From NCBI RefSeq assembly GCF_029239295.1, contig NZ_JAQZBC010000014.1, forward strand, positions 18,930 through 82,929: 64,000 nt of DNA, given 5' to 3'. Below are positions 35,746-46,613 of this stretch, piece by piece (the stretch's first letter is position 1; each line of letters begins with the position of its first letter). The position numbers were made by a program, and so were the translations under genes. Under the pieces are notes generated by a model. The model had not been told where the DNA came from. It saw nothing but the letters and a program-made list of their open reading frames with translations, and ran no database searches. This DNA comes from Sphingomonas sp. Its GTDB lineage: Bacteria > Pseudomonadota > Alphaproteobacteria > Sphingomonadales > Sphingomonadaceae.

Positions 35746-36936
35746 TCAGCGCCGGCTGAGGCTGGCGGCCAGTTCCACATGGGTAGACCACCGGAACTGG
35801 CCCACCGGCTGGATCCAGTCGATCTGCCAGCCGCCTTCGACCATGGTCTTCACGTCGCGGGCGAAGCTGCTGGGATTGCACGAAACATAGGCCAGCTTCG
35901 GCGCCTTTGAATTCGCCAGCGCCGCGGCCTGCTCCTTGGCACCCGCACGCGGCGGATCGATCACGATCGCGCCGAACCGGTCCAGCTCCGCCGGGGTCAG
36001 CGGCCGGCGGTACAGGTCGCGATGTTCCGTGAACACCAACCGATGCGCCCGCCCCGCAGCCGACTTCAGCGCGGTGATCGCCTCGCGCCCAGCCTCCGCC
36101 GCATAGACACGGCCCGGCATTGCCAGCGCAAAAGTGCCGAGCCCGGCGAACAGGTCCGCGACCACTCCGGCCTCTCCGACCACCTCCCGCACCGCGGCCA
36201 CCAACGCGGCCTCCCCTTCGCGCGTGGCTTGCAGGAACGAAGCCGGCGGTAGGGGAACGGCAACCCCACCCAGCGTGATCGTCACCGCCTCGGGCTCCCA
36301 CCGCGTCTCCGGGCCATATCCCTCGTCAAAGGCGATCCGCGCCAGTCGATTGGCTTCGGCAAAGGCGGTGATCGCCTCGGCCGCCGCCAGTCCATCGGGC
36401 ATGATCCCGTTGATCAACAGGTCGACGCCTTGGTCTGCCAGGGTGAGGTGAATGTCGAGCCGACGACGCGGGCGGAGCACATGGATCAGGCGCCGCAGTG
36501 GCGCCACCAACGCAAACAGCTCGGGCGCCAGCACATGGCATTCCGTGAGGTCGACGATCGCATGGCTCTTCTCCATCGAAAAGCCGATCCGGCCTGAGCT
36601 TTCCGCATGAAGCGTGGCGCGGCGCCGGGTACGCGGCGGCGACAAGGCCGGCAGACGGATCATTGCCTCCAGTCCTTGCGACGCCAATGCTCCGGCAACC
36701 CGGTCGACGATGAACTGGCTCCAGCTCGCATCGTCCAGATGCTGCAACTGGCAGCCCCCACATTCGGGAAAGTGCCGGCAGGGTGGCACCTGTCGATGCG
36801 GCCCCGCCTCCACCTCGCCGTTGGGCAGCAGGCGGTCGCCCGGTGCTGCAAAGGGTATATGGCGACCGTCGGCCGTCACGCCCTCGCCACGCGCCGCGAC
36901 CCTCACGACCTCATCAACATCACTCACAGCAGTCAC
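35746..36936 (-). CDS. 23S rRNA (uracil-C5)-methyltransferase family (RlmD/RumA-like)
   Basis: 396 aa. Iron-sulfur cysteines CRHFPECGGCQLQH (about 53-66), SAM-binding VVADLFAGLGTFALAM, and the catalytic-Cys motif YVSCNPSSFARDV near the C-terminus. Methylates U in RNA; the exact site cannot be told, and the N-terminal TRAM domain seems reduced. GTG start, 14 nt after the nnr stop: last gene of the ilvD-lipoprotein-nnr operon. Confidence 0.85.
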   Translation of the reverse strand: MTAVSDVDEVVRVAARGEGVTADGRHIPFAAPGDRLLPNGEVEAGPHRQVPPCRHFPECGGCQLQHLDDASWSQFIVDRVAGALASQGLEAMIRLPALSPPRTRRRATLHAESSGRIGFSMEKSHAIVDLTECHVLAPELFALVAPLRRLIHVLRPRRRLDIHLTLADQGVDLLINGIMPDGLAAAEAITAFAEANRLARIAFDEGYGPETRWEPEAVTITLGGVAVPLPPASFLQATREGEAALVAAVREVVGEAGVVADLFAGLGTFALAMPGRVYAAEAGREAITALKSAAGRAHRLVFTEHRDLYRRPLTPAELDRFGAIVIDPPRAGAKEQAAALANSKAPKLAYVSCNPSSFARDVKTMVEGGWQIDWIQPVGQFRWSTHVELAASLSRR

Positions 36937-36950
36937 TCACAAGATATTGC

Positions 36951-38324
36951 TCAAACGACGAAATCTGCCGCGAGCGAGATATGGTTCACCAAGTCGTCGG
37001 CAAGGAACGCAGGTCCTGCGCGCCGCGCCGCCTCGGTGTGAAGCCACACCCCTTGGACCGCCGCCTCCATTGGCTCAAGCCCCGTCGCCAGTCTCGCGCC
37101 GATGAGCCCGGCCAGAACGTCGCCGGTTCCAGCAGTCGAGAGCCAGCTCGTGCCGCCATCGTGGACGACGGCACGTCCGTCCGGCGCGGCAATTACTGTG
37201 TCCGCGCCCTTGTACACGACCACCGAGCCGGCCCGCTGCGCCGCTGAGATGGCGCGATCTATCTTGCTCCCCGCTTCACTGCCGAACATGGCCACAAATT
37301 CCCCGGCGTGCGGGGTCAGGATGGCCGGTCCCTGCAGCCTACGCTCGCCCATGCAATGCAGCGCGTCGCCATCCACCACTAGCGGCCGGCCCGCGCCGAG
37401 CGCCGCCTCCAGTCGCTCCCGCGCCCGGTCATCGCGCCCCAGCCCCGGCCCGACAACAATTGCCCTGATTCGATCGTCAGTCAGCGCCTCGGGCGTGAAC
37501 CGTCGCCGGACAATGGCGTGCGGCAGCCGGTCGGTGGCACTCCCCAGCAGCAGCACATAGCCAGCGCCGCCCCGCCCCGCCGCCGTTGCCGCCAGCGCGC
37601 CGGCGCCAGGCATCGCCCCGGCAACCACGGCCACCATGCCGCGCGAATATTTGTGGGCCGACGCATCCGGCGCGCGGATCACGGGCGCAGAAGACACGCG
37701 AGCATTGCTCCGCGCCTCCAATCCGATCTCGAGCAGCCGAATAGCCCCGCACCGCGCGGCGGACGGCTGAAGCACATGCGCCGGCTTGACGGCCCCCATC
37801 GCGAGCGTGAGATCGACCCGCGGCAAATCGGACAGGCACGCCCCATCGTCGGTCGACACCCCGCTTGGCACGTCCACGGCGATCGACATGCGCGTGGCCT
37901 GGAGCAAGCGCCGCAGCGGCACCGCGACCGCGTCGCCAAGCGGGCGCGACAGCCCGATGCCGAACACCGCATCCAGAACGATCGGTGCCGGGGCCGCCTC
38001 GGCCAGCGGCTCTATCAACCCCTCCCATCGGCCACAAGCAGCGCTCGCCTGCGGCGTGGTGGCGGGAGCGATGCTCGCGACCCGTACCGGCAATCCGGCG
38101 CGGCGCAGGGCGGCTGCTGCGACATAGCCGTCGCCACCATTGTTGCCCGGGCCGCACAGAACCAGCACCTCGGCCCCGGCGGTGAGGCGACGTACCTGCT
38201 CCGCCACCGCAGCGCCGGCGCGCGCCATCAGCTCTTCCGCGCTCACCCCCGCCGCAATCGCGTCAGCCTCTGCGCGGCGGGTCTCGTCCGCCGTCAGGAC
38301 GGGCTGTCCTTCGATACGGATCAC
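36951..38324 (-). CDS. nnr: Nnr, bifunctional NAD(P)H-hydrate epimerase/dehydratase
   Basis: 457 aa fusion. The N-terminal YjeF_N epimerase has LCGPGNNGGDGYVAAAAL; the C-terminal ribokinase-like dehydratase has ILTPHAGEF and GTGDVLAGLIGARLA. Together they repair hydrated NADH/NADPH. Its start overlaps the preceding lipoprotein stop by 4 nt. Both active-site sets appear intact. Confidence 0.93.
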   Translation of the reverse strand: MIRIEGQPVLTADETRRAEADAIAAGVSAEELMARAGAAVAEQVRRLTAGAEVLVLCGPGNNGGDGYVAAAALRRAGLPVRVASIAPATTPQASAACGRWEGLIEPLAEAAPAPIVLDAVFGIGLSRPLGDAVAVPLRRLLQATRMSIAVDVPSGVSTDDGACLSDLPRVDLTLAMGAVKPAHVLQPSAARCGAIRLLEIGLEARSNARVSSAPVIRAPDASAHKYSRGMVAVVAGAMPGAGALAATAAGRGGAGYVLLLGSATDRLPHAIVRRRFTPEALTDDRIRAIVVGPGLGRDDRARERLEAALGAGRPLVVDGDALHCMGERRLQGPAILTPHAGEFVAMFGSEAGSKIDRAISAAQRAGSVVVYKGADTVIAAPDGRAVVHDGGTSWLSTAGTGDVLAGLIGARLATGLEPMEAAVQGVWLHTEAARRAGPAFLADDLVNHISLAADFVV

Positions 38325-38716
38325 CGCACATCCCCGCGAATAGTGGCGGGCAGCCGGTAGCGATCATCGGCTATCGACACTTCGATCAGATTCCCTGCGA
38401 TCAAGGCCACCGTCGCCGGATCTGCCCCATCCGCAGCAGTAACGCCGCGCCCGTCCTGGGTGACCAGAAGCCGACGAAAGCCACCGTCAGGATGGCGCAT
38501 CGTCAGCACCACCCGGCCGGCGGCCTCGGCCCGATCGACCATGCACGAGGCCGCGAAGGATACCGCGCCGGCCAGCGCGCAAGGCACGCCCGGCCGCTGG
38601 GCGGCTTGGACCGGTGACTCGATCCGTGCCGTCACCGTCGGCTGACGGTCCGTTGCTGGCTCACCGCACGCCGCGAGCATGAGCAGCAGCAGCGGGCTAG
38701 ATATCCGCGTAGACAT
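38321..38716 (-). CDS. Hypothetical lipoprotein in ilvD-nnr operon
   Basis: 131 aa with lipobox LMLAAC close to the N-terminus. The remainder includes [20 protein letters not shown], with two Cys that could pair, and a beta-rich end. The start at 38716 lies inside the end of ilvD (20-nt overlap) and its stop overlaps nnr by 4 nt, so it is locked into the operon by coupling. I do not recognise the family. Confidence 0.7.
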   Translation of the reverse strand: MSTRISSPLLLLMLAACGEPATDRQPTVTARIESPVQAAQRPGVPCALAGAVSFAASCMVDRAEAAGRVVLTMRHPDGGFRRLLVTQDGRGVTAADGADPATVALIAGNLIEVSIADDRYRLPATIRGDVR

Positions 38717-40418
38717 GGCGTTCGGCGGCGGCTCCCGGGTGCGTGACGGCTCCCTTGTACGCCGGACCGACGTTCTGCGCATAGCGCCACAATGCACCCG
38801 ATCCGTAGTCCGTTTGCCGCGGCTTCCAGGCGGTGCGGCGTGCCTCAAGCACGTCGGCACTCACCAGCAGGTCGATAGTGCCAGCCTCCGCATCGATCCG
38901 GATCGTGTCGCCATCCTCGACCAACGCGATCGGCCCGCCCTCCGCAGCCTCCGGGCCGACATGCCCGATGCAGAAGCCGCGCGTCGCGCCAGAGAACCGC
39001 CCGTCGGTGATCAGCGCCACCTTCTCACCCATGCCAAGTCCATACAACGCCGCCGTCGTGGACAGCATCTCGCGCATCCCCGGGCCACCCTTTGGCCCTT
39101 CGTAGCGGATGATGATGACCTCACCTTCCTGAATCTGGCGATGCTCGACTGCCTGGAACGCGTCTTCCTCGCAGTCGAAGCAGCGCGCGGGCCCTTCGAA
39201 CTGCAACCGGTGCATCCCGGCAACCTTCACGATCGCCCCGTCGGGCGCCAGCGATCCGCGCAAACCGACCACGCCGCCCGTCGCGGTGATCGGCGTTTTG
39301 GCGTCATAGATCACCTTCTGATCCTGGTTCCACGTCACCTGATCGATGTTCTCGCCCAGCGTCTTGCCGGTGACGGTCATGCACTCTCCGTGCAGCAGCC
39401 CCTCGGCGAGCAGGGACTTCATCAGCATGTAGGCGCCGCCGGCCTCATACATGTCCTTGGCCACATATTGGCCGCCCGGCTTCAGATCGGCGCAATAAGG
39501 CGTCGATTTGAAGATTTCCGCGACATCGAACAGGTCGAACGAAATCCCCGCCTCATGCGCCATCGCAGGCAGGTGAAGCGCACCATTGGTCGAACCACCG
39601 GTTGCCGCCACGATACGCGCGGCATTCTCGAACGCCTCCCGCGTGCAGATGTCGCGAGGGCGAACATTGGTGGCGAGAAGCTCCATGACCTGAGCGCCGG
39701 CGGCCACAGCAATCTGTTCGCGCGTGGTGTAAGGCGCGGGCACCATGTTGCTGTTCGGCAACGACAAACCAATGGCCTCGGCGACACACGCCATCGTGTT
39801 GGCGGTATATTGCCCACCGCATGCGCCATGCCCCGGGCACGCCACCTTCTCGAGCGCATGCACCTCCTCGATCGGACAGGCGCCCGCAGCGTGCCGGCCG
39901 ACGACTTCGAACACGTCGACCACCGTTACGTCCCGACCTTGGTAGCGGCCGGGCAGGATGGATCCGCCATAGACGAAGATCGAGGGGATATTCAGGCGCA
40001 GCATCGCCATCATCATGCCCGGCAGCGATTTGTCGCAACCGGCAAAGGCCACCAGCGCGTCATAGCAATGTCCGCGCACGGACAATTCGACCGAGTCGGC
40101 GATGACTTCGCGGCTGACGAGGCTGGACTTCATCCCCTGATGACCCATCGCGATTCCGTCGGTAACGGTGATGGTGTTGAACCGGCGGGGCATACCGCCC
40201 CCCTGCTCCACCCCGCGCCGCGCCGCATCCGCCTGCGCATCCAGCGTGGTGTTGCACGGCGCGCTGTCATTGCCAGCGCTGGCCAATGCCACGAACGGCC
40301 GGGCGATCTCTTCTTCACTAAGGCCCATTGCATAATAATAGCTGCGATGGGGCGCCCGCTCGGGGCCGACGGACACATGGCGGCTGGGCAACCGCGCCTT
40401 GTCAAAACGTTGGGTCAT
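38697..40418 (-). CDS. ilvD: IlvD, dihydroxy-acid dehydratase
   Basis: 573 aa, third step of branched-chain amino acid synthesis. Cluster cysteines are in [20 protein letters not shown] and [14 protein letters not shown], a pattern matching the shorter [2Fe-2S]-type enzymes more than the E. coli 616-aa enzyme. C-terminal [20 protein letters not shown] is a family hallmark. The ATG at 40418 begins [14 protein letters not shown]. First gene of a four-gene leftward operon. Confidence 0.94.
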   Translation of the reverse strand: MTQRFDKARLPSRHVSVGPERAPHRSYYYAMGLSEEEIARPFVALASAGNDSAPCNTTLDAQADAARRGVEQGGGMPRRFNTITVTDGIAMGHQGMKSSLVSREVIADSVELSVRGHCYDALVAFAGCDKSLPGMMMAMLRLNIPSIFVYGGSILPGRYQGRDVTVVDVFEVVGRHAAGACPIEEVHALEKVACPGHGACGGQYTANTMACVAEAIGLSLPNSNMVPAPYTTREQIAVAAGAQVMELLATNVRPRDICTREAFENAARIVAATGGSTNGALHLPAMAHEAGISFDLFDVAEIFKSTPYCADLKPGGQYVAKDMYEAGGAYMLMKSLLAEGLLHGECMTVTGKTLGENIDQVTWNQDQKVIYDAKTPITATGGVVGLRGSLAPDGAIVKVAGMHRLQFEGPARCFDCEEDAFQAVEHRQIQEGEVIIIRYEGPKGGPGMREMLSTTAALYGLGMGEKVALITDGRFSGATRGFCIGHVGPEAAEGGPIALVEDGDTIRIDAEAGTIDLLVSADVLEARRTAWKPRQTDYGSGALWRYAQNVGPAYKGAVTHPGAAAERHVYADI

Positions 40419-40506
40419 GGAAGGCTCGCTATGCTGGGATGCTTCGGCGAGCAAGCATTGAACGTGAGAGGGCGCTCAAAAGACCTAAAATAATGACGTC
40501 ATCAAT

Positions 40507-40854
40507 TTATAGAGCGTCGAGCGCCTTCTCGACACCGTCCAGCGTGAACGGCTTTTGCAGGATCGGCCGTCCGCGAAACTCGTCAGCGATCATGTCATCG
40601 GCGCCGCCGGTGGCGAAGACGAACGGGACGTTCCGCTCCGCCAGAGCTGCCGCGATCGGCCAGCTCTTCTCGCCCCCGCGCAGGTTCACGTCCAAGATGG
40701 CGCATTCGAAGCCGCCGGCCTCGACAAGCGGCAATGCCGCCTCGACCGAGTCCGCCGTTCCGGCGCACTGACGATCCAAGGCGTCGAGGAAATCCTCAAG
40801 CATCATAGCGATAAGAGGCTCATCTTCGACGAGCAGGACGCGGCTAGTCATCAT
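40507..40854 (-). CDS. Single-domain response regulator
   Basis: 115 aa receiver with no output domain: LLVEDEPLIA (acidic pair), phosphoacceptor Asp in CAILDVNLRGG, and QKPF as the Lys switch. The conserved Thr/Ser is in FATGGAD. Two tandem ATGs; the second (40851) has the better-spaced AAGGG. It is 65 bp downstream of cckA on the same strand, so it could be a phosphate acceptor from CckA. It resembles small FixJ-like receivers next to hybrid kinases. Confidence 0.82.
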   Translation of the reverse strand: MMTSRVLLVEDEPLIAMMLEDFLDALDRQCAGTADSVEAALPLVEAGGFECAILDVNLRGGEKSWPIAAALAERNVPFVFATGGADDMIADEFRGRPILQKPFTLDGVEKALDAL

Positions 40855-40919
40855 TTGCCCTTAGAGCGCGATCGCTGTTCCCGCAATGTCCCCGGCGCAG
40901 GATCGTGTAACATTGTGCG

Positions 40920-43313
40920 TCAGCTGCGCTGCTCAAGTGCCTCCCGCGCGGCCTCCGCCAATTGCTGAACCGAGAAGGGCTTGGGAATGAACGCCACGTT
41001 CTCGATATCGATCGATCGGCGGAGCTGTTCTTCGGCATAGCCGGACATGAACAGGATCGGCAGGTCGGGGTAGCGCAGCCGGATTCGTCGCGCCATGGTG
41101 GGGCCGTCCATTGCCGGCATCACCACATCGCTAACCAGCAGGTCAGGTCGGGGATGCTGCTCGATCAGTTCGAGCGCGATCTCGCCGTTCTCCGCCGCGA
41201 GCACCGTATAGCCCTGCCGGATAAGCGCCCGCTCGGCCACCGCACGTACCATGTCTTCATCCTCCACCAGCAGCACGGTACCAGTGCCCCAGAGCTCTGC
41301 CGGCTTCACCTTCGGCGCCGCCTTGCGTGGCGTCACCGGCTCGCCGCTGGCATGGACCGGCAGATAGATGGTGAACGTCGCCCCCTGCCCTGGCTTAGAA
41401 TCGGCAAAGATATAGCCGCCGGATTGTTTGACGATGCCGTAGACGGTGGAGAGGCCCAGACCCGTCCCCTTGCCGACCTCCTTCGTCGTGAAAAACGGCT
41501 CAAAGATCTTCGGCAGGTCGTCAGGCGAGATGCCCGAACCCGTGTCGGAGATTTCCAGCGCAGTATATTCGCCCACCGGCATGATGTCAGGGCCACGGCG
41601 GCGGATCTCGCCGGTCGTCGCCATCCGCGTCTGGATCATGAGCTTGCCGCCGCCGTGCGGGTATTTGGCAGCCATGGCGTCACGCGCATTGACTGCCAGA
41701 TTGACGACGACCTGCTCCAGCTGGCCCGGATCGGCGCGCACCGGCCCTAGGTTGCGCCCATGCCGCACTTCCAGCGTCACCATTTCGCCCAGCAACCGCT
41801 TGAGCAGATTCGATACTTCGGAGACGACGTCGGGAAGTTGCAGGATCTGCGGCCGAAGCGTCTGCTGGCGCGAAAAAGCCAGCAACTGGCGGGTCAGCGC
41901 AGCGGCGCGATTGGAATTGTTCCGCACCTGCTGGATATCATCATAGTCGCTGTCGCCCGGCGAATGACGCATCAGCATCAGGTCGCAATGGCCTATGATG
42001 GCGGTCAGGATGTTGTTGAAATCGTGTGCGACGCCTCCCGCGAGCTGGCCGACAGCCTGCATCTTCGTCGCCTGGGCCACTTCGCGTTTCAGCCGGGTTT
42101 CCTCGTTATTCTCCTTCAGGCTGAGAACAACCGCGGCATCGCCCAGCCCGCGCGCGCCGGCAATCGAGAGGACGACGGGCTCCTCCGGCAGATCACGCAG
42201 CCGCACCGCTATGGCGGTTACGTGCGCCGCGCCGCCGCCGGCAAAGCGCCGCACCGCATCAGCCACAGCGGCCTTGTCCTCACGCACCACGAGGTCGCCG
42301 GGGTAAAGCGGCGGCGCGGCGCGATCGACCGCCGCGGCTCGGATGAAGGCATCGTTCATCTCGATGAACCGGCCATCCCGATCCACTAGCGCGATACCCA
42401 GAGGCATAAGCTGGACGAGGGTGCGGATATGCGCGGCGGCGCCACCACCGAAACGGACAGGTGCCTCTTCCTCGTCAAGCAGCGCCACAAGGATCGGCGA
42501 CCCTTCAAGATCGGAGAACGGCACTTGGACCAGCCGCAGCGGATTGCCCTCTCGGCCCTCACGCTCGAACCGGATCAATCCGCGCGCATCGGTCACCAGG
42601 AAGCGGGCGAAGTCCGCGCCTTCGACCGATGCCTCCGCATGGCCCATCGCCCGCATCCGGAGCACCGGGTCGGCGGAAAGCACGCGTCCGTCGGGCGTGA
42701 GCAGCGCGGCCATGATGCCCGATTCGGCGAGACGTTGACCGAGCGAGCCGGATAACGCCTGCGCGAGCACACGGCTGCTGTCGGATTCCATCGCGGAGGC
42801 GGCACGCCAGACCAGCAGATCCTCGCGCTGCCCGGCGCGAAGCACATCGAAGGAGATGGCACGCCCCGCCACCTCAGCGCGCTCCACTCGGGCACGACCG
42901 TCGCGCCACGCGGCTCGGCCGGCAGCTGCCAATGCGCCGACGCCGGCCTCCCCGATCGGCAGGCCGGGCGGGGCTGACAGACCGCCGAACATGTCCTCAA
43001 ACCGATCATTGGCGCAGACCAGACGCCCGGCGCGATCCGTCACCGCCAGGGCGTCATTGCTCTCCTGCGCCAAGGCACGAACCAACTGCCAGTCGACGGC
43101 TGGCTCCGGTGCCGGCTTCTCCGGTGCCAGCGCGCGCCAGCCGACGGCCGCGCCGCCTAATACAATGCCCGCCGCGAGGAAGCCGGTGGCGACAACGGGA
43201 TCCCCAATCACCCACAGGATCACCGCGGCCGCCAGGATGCCCGCGCCGAGCGCAACAATCAGCGCCATGCGCGGCGTCAGTCGGGACAGGTTTTCAGGGA
43301 GCAGCGTCGCCAT
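40920..43313 (-). CDS. cckA: CckA, hybrid sensor histidine kinase
   Basis: 797 aa. Two N-terminal membrane helices (about 15-62), PAS regions, then the H-box [24 protein letters not shown] ATPase boxes ([35 protein letters not shown]) and a C-terminal receiver ([25 protein letters not shown]). This matches CckA, the kinase feeding ChpT-CtrA phosphorelay control of cell cycle and motility in alphaproteobacteria. chpT and ctrA are not in this window. A single-domain receiver follows. Confidence 0.9.
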   Translation of the reverse strand: MATLLPENLSRLTPRMALIVALGAGILAAAVILWVIGDPVVATGFLAAGIVLGGAAVGWRALAPEKPAPEPAVDWQLVRALAQESNDALAVTDRAGRLVCANDRFEDMFGGLSAPPGLPIGEAGVGALAAAGRAAWRDGRARVERAEVAGRAISFDVLRAGQREDLLVWRAASAMESDSSRVLAQALSGSLGQRLAESGIMAALLTPDGRVLSADPVLRMRAMGHAEASVEGADFARFLVTDARGLIRFEREGREGNPLRLVQVPFSDLEGSPILVALLDEEEAPVRFGGGAAAHIRTLVQLMPLGIALVDRDGRFIEMNDAFIRAAAVDRAAPPLYPGDLVVREDKAAVADAVRRFAGGGAAHVTAIAVRLRDLPEEPVVLSIAGARGLGDAAVVLSLKENNEETRLKREVAQATKMQAVGQLAGGVAHDFNNILTAIIGHCDLMLMRHSPGDSDYDDIQQVRNNSNRAAALTRQLLAFSRQQTLRPQILQLPDVVSEVSNLLKRLLGEMVTLEVRHGRNLGPVRADPGQLEQVVVNLAVNARDAMAAKYPHGGGKLMIQTRMATTGEIRRRGPDIMPVGEYTALEISDTGSGISPDDLPKIFEPFFTTKEVGKGTGLGLSTVYGIVKQSGGYIFADSKPGQGATFTIYLPVHASGEPVTPRKAAPKVKPAELWGTGTVLLVEDEDMVRAVAERALIRQGYTVLAAENGEIALELIEQHPRPDLLVSDVVMPAMDGPTMARRIRLRYPDLPILFMSGYAEEQLRRSIDIENVAFIPKPFSVQQLAEAAREALEQRS

Positions 43314-43372
43314 CCGCCCAACCCTTCGATCCGCGCCGCGGCCGCGTCAAGCAGGCCGCGGCGGGAAGGAGG

Positions 43373-45457
43373 TCACCAGATGCGAACGCGCTGGTCGTTG
43401 GTGAGGAACAGCTTCTGCCCCGGCCGCACGCCGAACGAATTGTACCAGGCATCGACATTGCGGACGATGTTGGCGCGCTGCATGCCCGGCGAGTGCGGAT
43501 CGGACAGCAGGATCTGACGCAGGATCGGCTCGCGATACTTGGTCCGCCATACCTGGCCCCAGCCCAGGTAGAAGCGCTGGTCGCCCGTGGTGCCGTCGAT
43601 CACCGGCGCCTTCTTGCCGTCCAACGACAAGCGATAAGCATCATGCGCGACGATCAACCCCGCCAGGTCGGCGATGTTTTCGCCCAGCGTCAGCGCACCC
43701 TGGACATGCTGGCCGGGCAGCGGCTCATAGGCATCATATTGCGCGACCAGCCGATCGGTGAACGTCTTGAACCGGGCAACGTCCTGCTCGGTCCACCAGT
43801 CGGTCAGCTTGCCGTTCACGTCATATTTGCGGCCCTGATCATCGAAATGATGGCTGATCTCGTGGCCAATGACAGCGCCGATACCGCCGTAATTGACCGC
43901 GGGGTCGGCCTTTGGATCGAAGAATGGCGGCTGCAGGATCGCCGCCGGGAAGACGATCTCGTTCATCGTCGGATTGGCATAGGCGTTGATGGTCATCGGG
44001 TTCATGAACCACTCGCCCCGATCGATCGGCTTGCCCAGCTTGTCGATATTGCGCTGAAACTCGAACTCATTGGCGCGCGCAACATTGCCGACCAGGTCGT
44101 CGCGGCGGATTTCCAGCGCGCTATAGTCGCGCCAAGTGTCGGGATATCCGATCTTCGGCGTGAAGGCGGCCAGCTTCGCCAGTGCCTTCTGCTTGGTTTC
44201 GGGCGCCATCCACTCCAGCTTTTTCAGCCGCTCGCCCATGGAGGCGATAATATTGCGCACCAGTTCGTCGGCAGCAGCCTTCGATTCCGGCGGGAAGTAT
44301 CGCGCGACATAGGCCTTGCCGACGTCCTCGCCCAATTGCTCGCTCACCAGATCGACGCCGCGCTTCCAGCGCGCCTGCTGCTCGGGCGCACCGGTCAGCT
44401 CGGTACCGTAGAAGGCGAAGCGGGTGTCGTCGAAATCCTTCGACAGGTACCGCGCGTAGCTCGACAGCGTGCGCAGCAGCAGATGGTCCTTCAGCACCGG
44501 CAGCGGCGTTTCCGCCCACACCTTCGCCTCGCCGGTGAAAGCGGATGGCTGCGCCACCAGCATCGGCGCATCGGTTGGAATACCAGCGCCTTCGAAGTAT
44601 TGCGCCCACTCGTAGCCCGGCGCACGGGCGTTCAATTCCTCAAACGTCAGCTTGTTATAGACCTTGTCCGCGTCACGGCTGTCGATCCGCGTCCAATGCG
44701 CAGCGGCAAGCGCCTTCTCCATCGCAACCACGGCCGCGGCACGAGCATCGGCGTTCGGTTCGCCGGCCAGCGTCAGCATCTTGGCCAGATACGCCTGGTA
44801 CGCCGTGCGGTTGGCGGCCAGCTTGGCATCGTCCTTCAGATAATAATCGCGGTCAGGAAGGCCTAGGCCGGACTGCCCGAAGACCACGGCATAGGTTTCG
44901 GGATCCTTGTCGTCCTGATTGACGTACATGCTGAACAAGGTGCCGACACCGCGCCGCTGCATGCGTCCGGCTTCTGCGGCCAGCGCCGCCTTGCTGGACG
45001 CGCCCTTGATCGCGGCGATCCACGGCTGAACCGGCGTCACACCCTTGGCATTGACGGCCGCCTCGTCGAGGAAGCTCGCGTAGAAATCGCCGGACTTGCT
45101 GCCCGGCTGGCGGCGCTGTTCCTCAAGGATCGCGCGCGTCTGATCGCGCGACAGATCCTGCAGCACATGGAACATGCCGTAGGTCGAGCGATCGGCCGGG
45201 ATCTGGGTGTTCTTCTCCCAGGTGCCGCTGGTATATTGGTAGAAGTCGTCGCCCGGCGGCACGCTGGTGTCGCGGCCCGCCATGTCGAAACCAAAGGTCC
45301 CGATCTTTGGCCCGTCCGCCTTGGCCGGCGCGGTCTGGCCTGCTGCGGCAGCCTTGCCCTGCGCGGGTGCGGCGGGGGCCGCTCCCCCAGAAGTCTTTGC
45401 GATTGCCGCCGCAGCGGTGGTGGACAAAATGGCGGCAGCCAGGAGGGACGAGCGCAT
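43373..45457 (-). CDS. M13-family (neprilysin-like) zinc metallopeptidase
   Basis: 694 aa with a signal peptide (about 1-20) and an Ala/Pro-rich linker. Zinc site GHEISHHFDDQGRKYD gives HExxH, and GENIADLAGL supplies the third ligand Glu. NAYANPTMNEIVFPAAIL is the substrate-binding N-A-x-(Y) block, and the C-terminal region ends VRIW, as in this family (PepO type). Periplasmic oligopeptidase. The ATG at 45457 has GAAGG 8 nt upstream. Confidence 0.9.
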   Translation of the reverse strand: MRSSLLAAAILSTTAAAAIAKTSGGAAPAAPAQGKAAAAGQTAPAKADGPKIGTFGFDMAGRDTSVPPGDDFYQYTSGTWEKNTQIPADRSTYGMFHVLQDLSRDQTRAILEEQRRQPGSKSGDFYASFLDEAAVNAKGVTPVQPWIAAIKGASSKAALAAEAGRMQRRGVGTLFSMYVNQDDKDPETYAVVFGQSGLGLPDRDYYLKDDAKLAANRTAYQAYLAKMLTLAGEPNADARAAAVVAMEKALAAAHWTRIDSRDADKVYNKLTFEELNARAPGYEWAQYFEGAGIPTDAPMLVAQPSAFTGEAKVWAETPLPVLKDHLLLRTLSSYARYLSKDFDDTRFAFYGTELTGAPEQQARWKRGVDLVSEQLGEDVGKAYVARYFPPESKAAADELVRNIIASMGERLKKLEWMAPETKQKALAKLAAFTPKIGYPDTWRDYSALEIRRDDLVGNVARANEFEFQRNIDKLGKPIDRGEWFMNPMTINAYANPTMNEIVFPAAILQPPFFDPKADPAVNYGGIGAVIGHEISHHFDDQGRKYDVNGKLTDWWTEQDVARFKTFTDRLVAQYDAYEPLPGQHVQGALTLGENIADLAGLIVAHDAYRLSLDGKKAPVIDGTTGDQRFYLGWGQVWRTKYREPILRQILLSDPHSPGMQRANIVRNVDAWYNSFGVRPGQKLFLTNDQRVRIW

Positions 45458-45468
45458 CAATATCGCCT

Positions 45469-46083
45469 TCAGGAAATGGAAGGCGGTGTTCTATCTCCTT
45501 GAGACGCCTCGTCAACGTAGTGACGATTGTGACGGGTTCGCCACTTGCGCGCGATCCACAACCGCCAGCCGAGCATCGACAGGCCATAGCCGGCGAGCGA
45601 CAGAACAGCCGTCACGATCAGCAGGCCCAGCGCAGTCGCCGGCGCCGCATCCGACATCAGCCATTGCATCCAGCCGGACTGCGCCGCGTTGACCGCGGCA
45701 TCCTGCATCGGATCGCCCGGCAGAGCGCGGTCGAGATGCAGCGTCCACTTGCCGATATAATAGGCCGCGACCCATAGCGGCGGTGTGGTCACCGGATTGG
45801 TAATGAAGGTCGTCAGTGCCGCCGAGGGGATATTCGCCCGGAACGGCAGCGCCAGCATCGCGGAAAAAGGGATCTGCGCCACCGGGAAGAGAATCCCGGT
45901 CACCATGCCCAGCGCAACGCCGCGCGGCACTGACCGGCGGGTAAAGCGCCACAGCTGAGGGGCGAGCACGCGATGCGCGACAGGCCGCAGCAGCCGGCTT
46001 TCCTCCATCGATTCGCGCGTCGGCAGATTACGCTGGCACCAGCCGGTGAACCGTTGCCAGACGGTCGGCACGCGAGTTGCCAC
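45469..46083 (-). CDS. DUF2062 membrane protein
   Basis: 204 aa with two or three membrane helices. Family marks include SVPRGVALGMVTGILFPVAQ, IPFSAMLALPFRANIPSAAL and TTFITNPVTTPPLW. Function unknown. GTG start overlaps the smpB stop by 1 nt (TAGTG), so it is translationally coupled. Confidence 0.82.
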   Translation of the reverse strand: MATRVPTVWQRFTGWCQRNLPTRESMEESRLLRPVAHRVLAPQLWRFTRRSVPRGVALGMVTGILFPVAQIPFSAMLALPFRANIPSAALTTFITNPVTTPPLWVAAYYIGKWTLHLDRALPGDPMQDAAVNAAQSGWMQWLMSDAAPATALGLLIVTAVLSLAGYGLSMLGWRLWIARKWRTRHNRHYVDEASQGDRTPPSIS

Positions 46084-46565
46084 TACCCGCGCTCACGCAT
46101 GAGGCGACCGGCTTCGCGTTTCCAGTCGCGCTCCTTGATCGCCTCACGCTTGTCGTGCGCTTTCCTGCCCTTCGCCAACGCCAACTCCACCTTGGCTCGA
46201 CCCTGACTGTTGAAATAGATCATCAGGGGCACGAGCGTCATACCCTCGCGCGCGACGGCGCCGTGAAGCTTTCTAACTTCGCGCTCATGAAGCAGGAGTT
46301 TACGCGGCCGCTTTGGCTCGTGATTGTAACGGTTGCCGTGGCTGAATTCGGGAACGTTCGAATTGATCAGCCAGACGCCATTGTCGCCTACCTCGGCATA
46401 GCTTTCGGCAATCGATCCCTCGCCGAAACGCAGGCTCTTCACCTCCGTACCGGTCAGTACGATCCCGGCCTCATAGGTGGTGTCGATCGCATAATCGAAC
46501 CGCGCCCGGCGATTCTCGGCGACGATCTTCTTCTTGTCGAAGGTAGCGGGTTTGGGACGTGGCAT
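46083..46565 (-). CDS. smpB: SmpB, tmRNA-binding protein
   Basis: 160 aa partner of tmRNA in ribosome rescue. Blocks: [30 protein letters not shown] and the C-terminal basic tail [20 protein letters not shown]. The ATG at 46565 opens [19 protein letters not shown], as in relatives. tmRNA itself (ssrA) was not found in the window. Confidence 0.95.
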   Translation of the reverse strand: MPRPKPATFDKKKIVAENRRARFDYAIDTTYEAGIVLTGTEVKSLRFGEGSIAESYAEVGDNGVWLINSNVPEFSHGNRYNHEPKRPRKLLLHEREVRKLHGAVAREGMTLVPLMIYFNSQGRAKVELALAKGRKAHDKREAIKERDWKREAGRLMRERG

Positions 46566-46613
46566 GGACGGGGCGATGTAGGGGGTTGCGAGCCTTGTGG
46601 GAAGGCGGCGCAA

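Noticed and set aside
42932-44866. 644-codon plus-strand frame over the M13 peptidase and cckA start
   Set aside because: Shadow of two well-supported genes.
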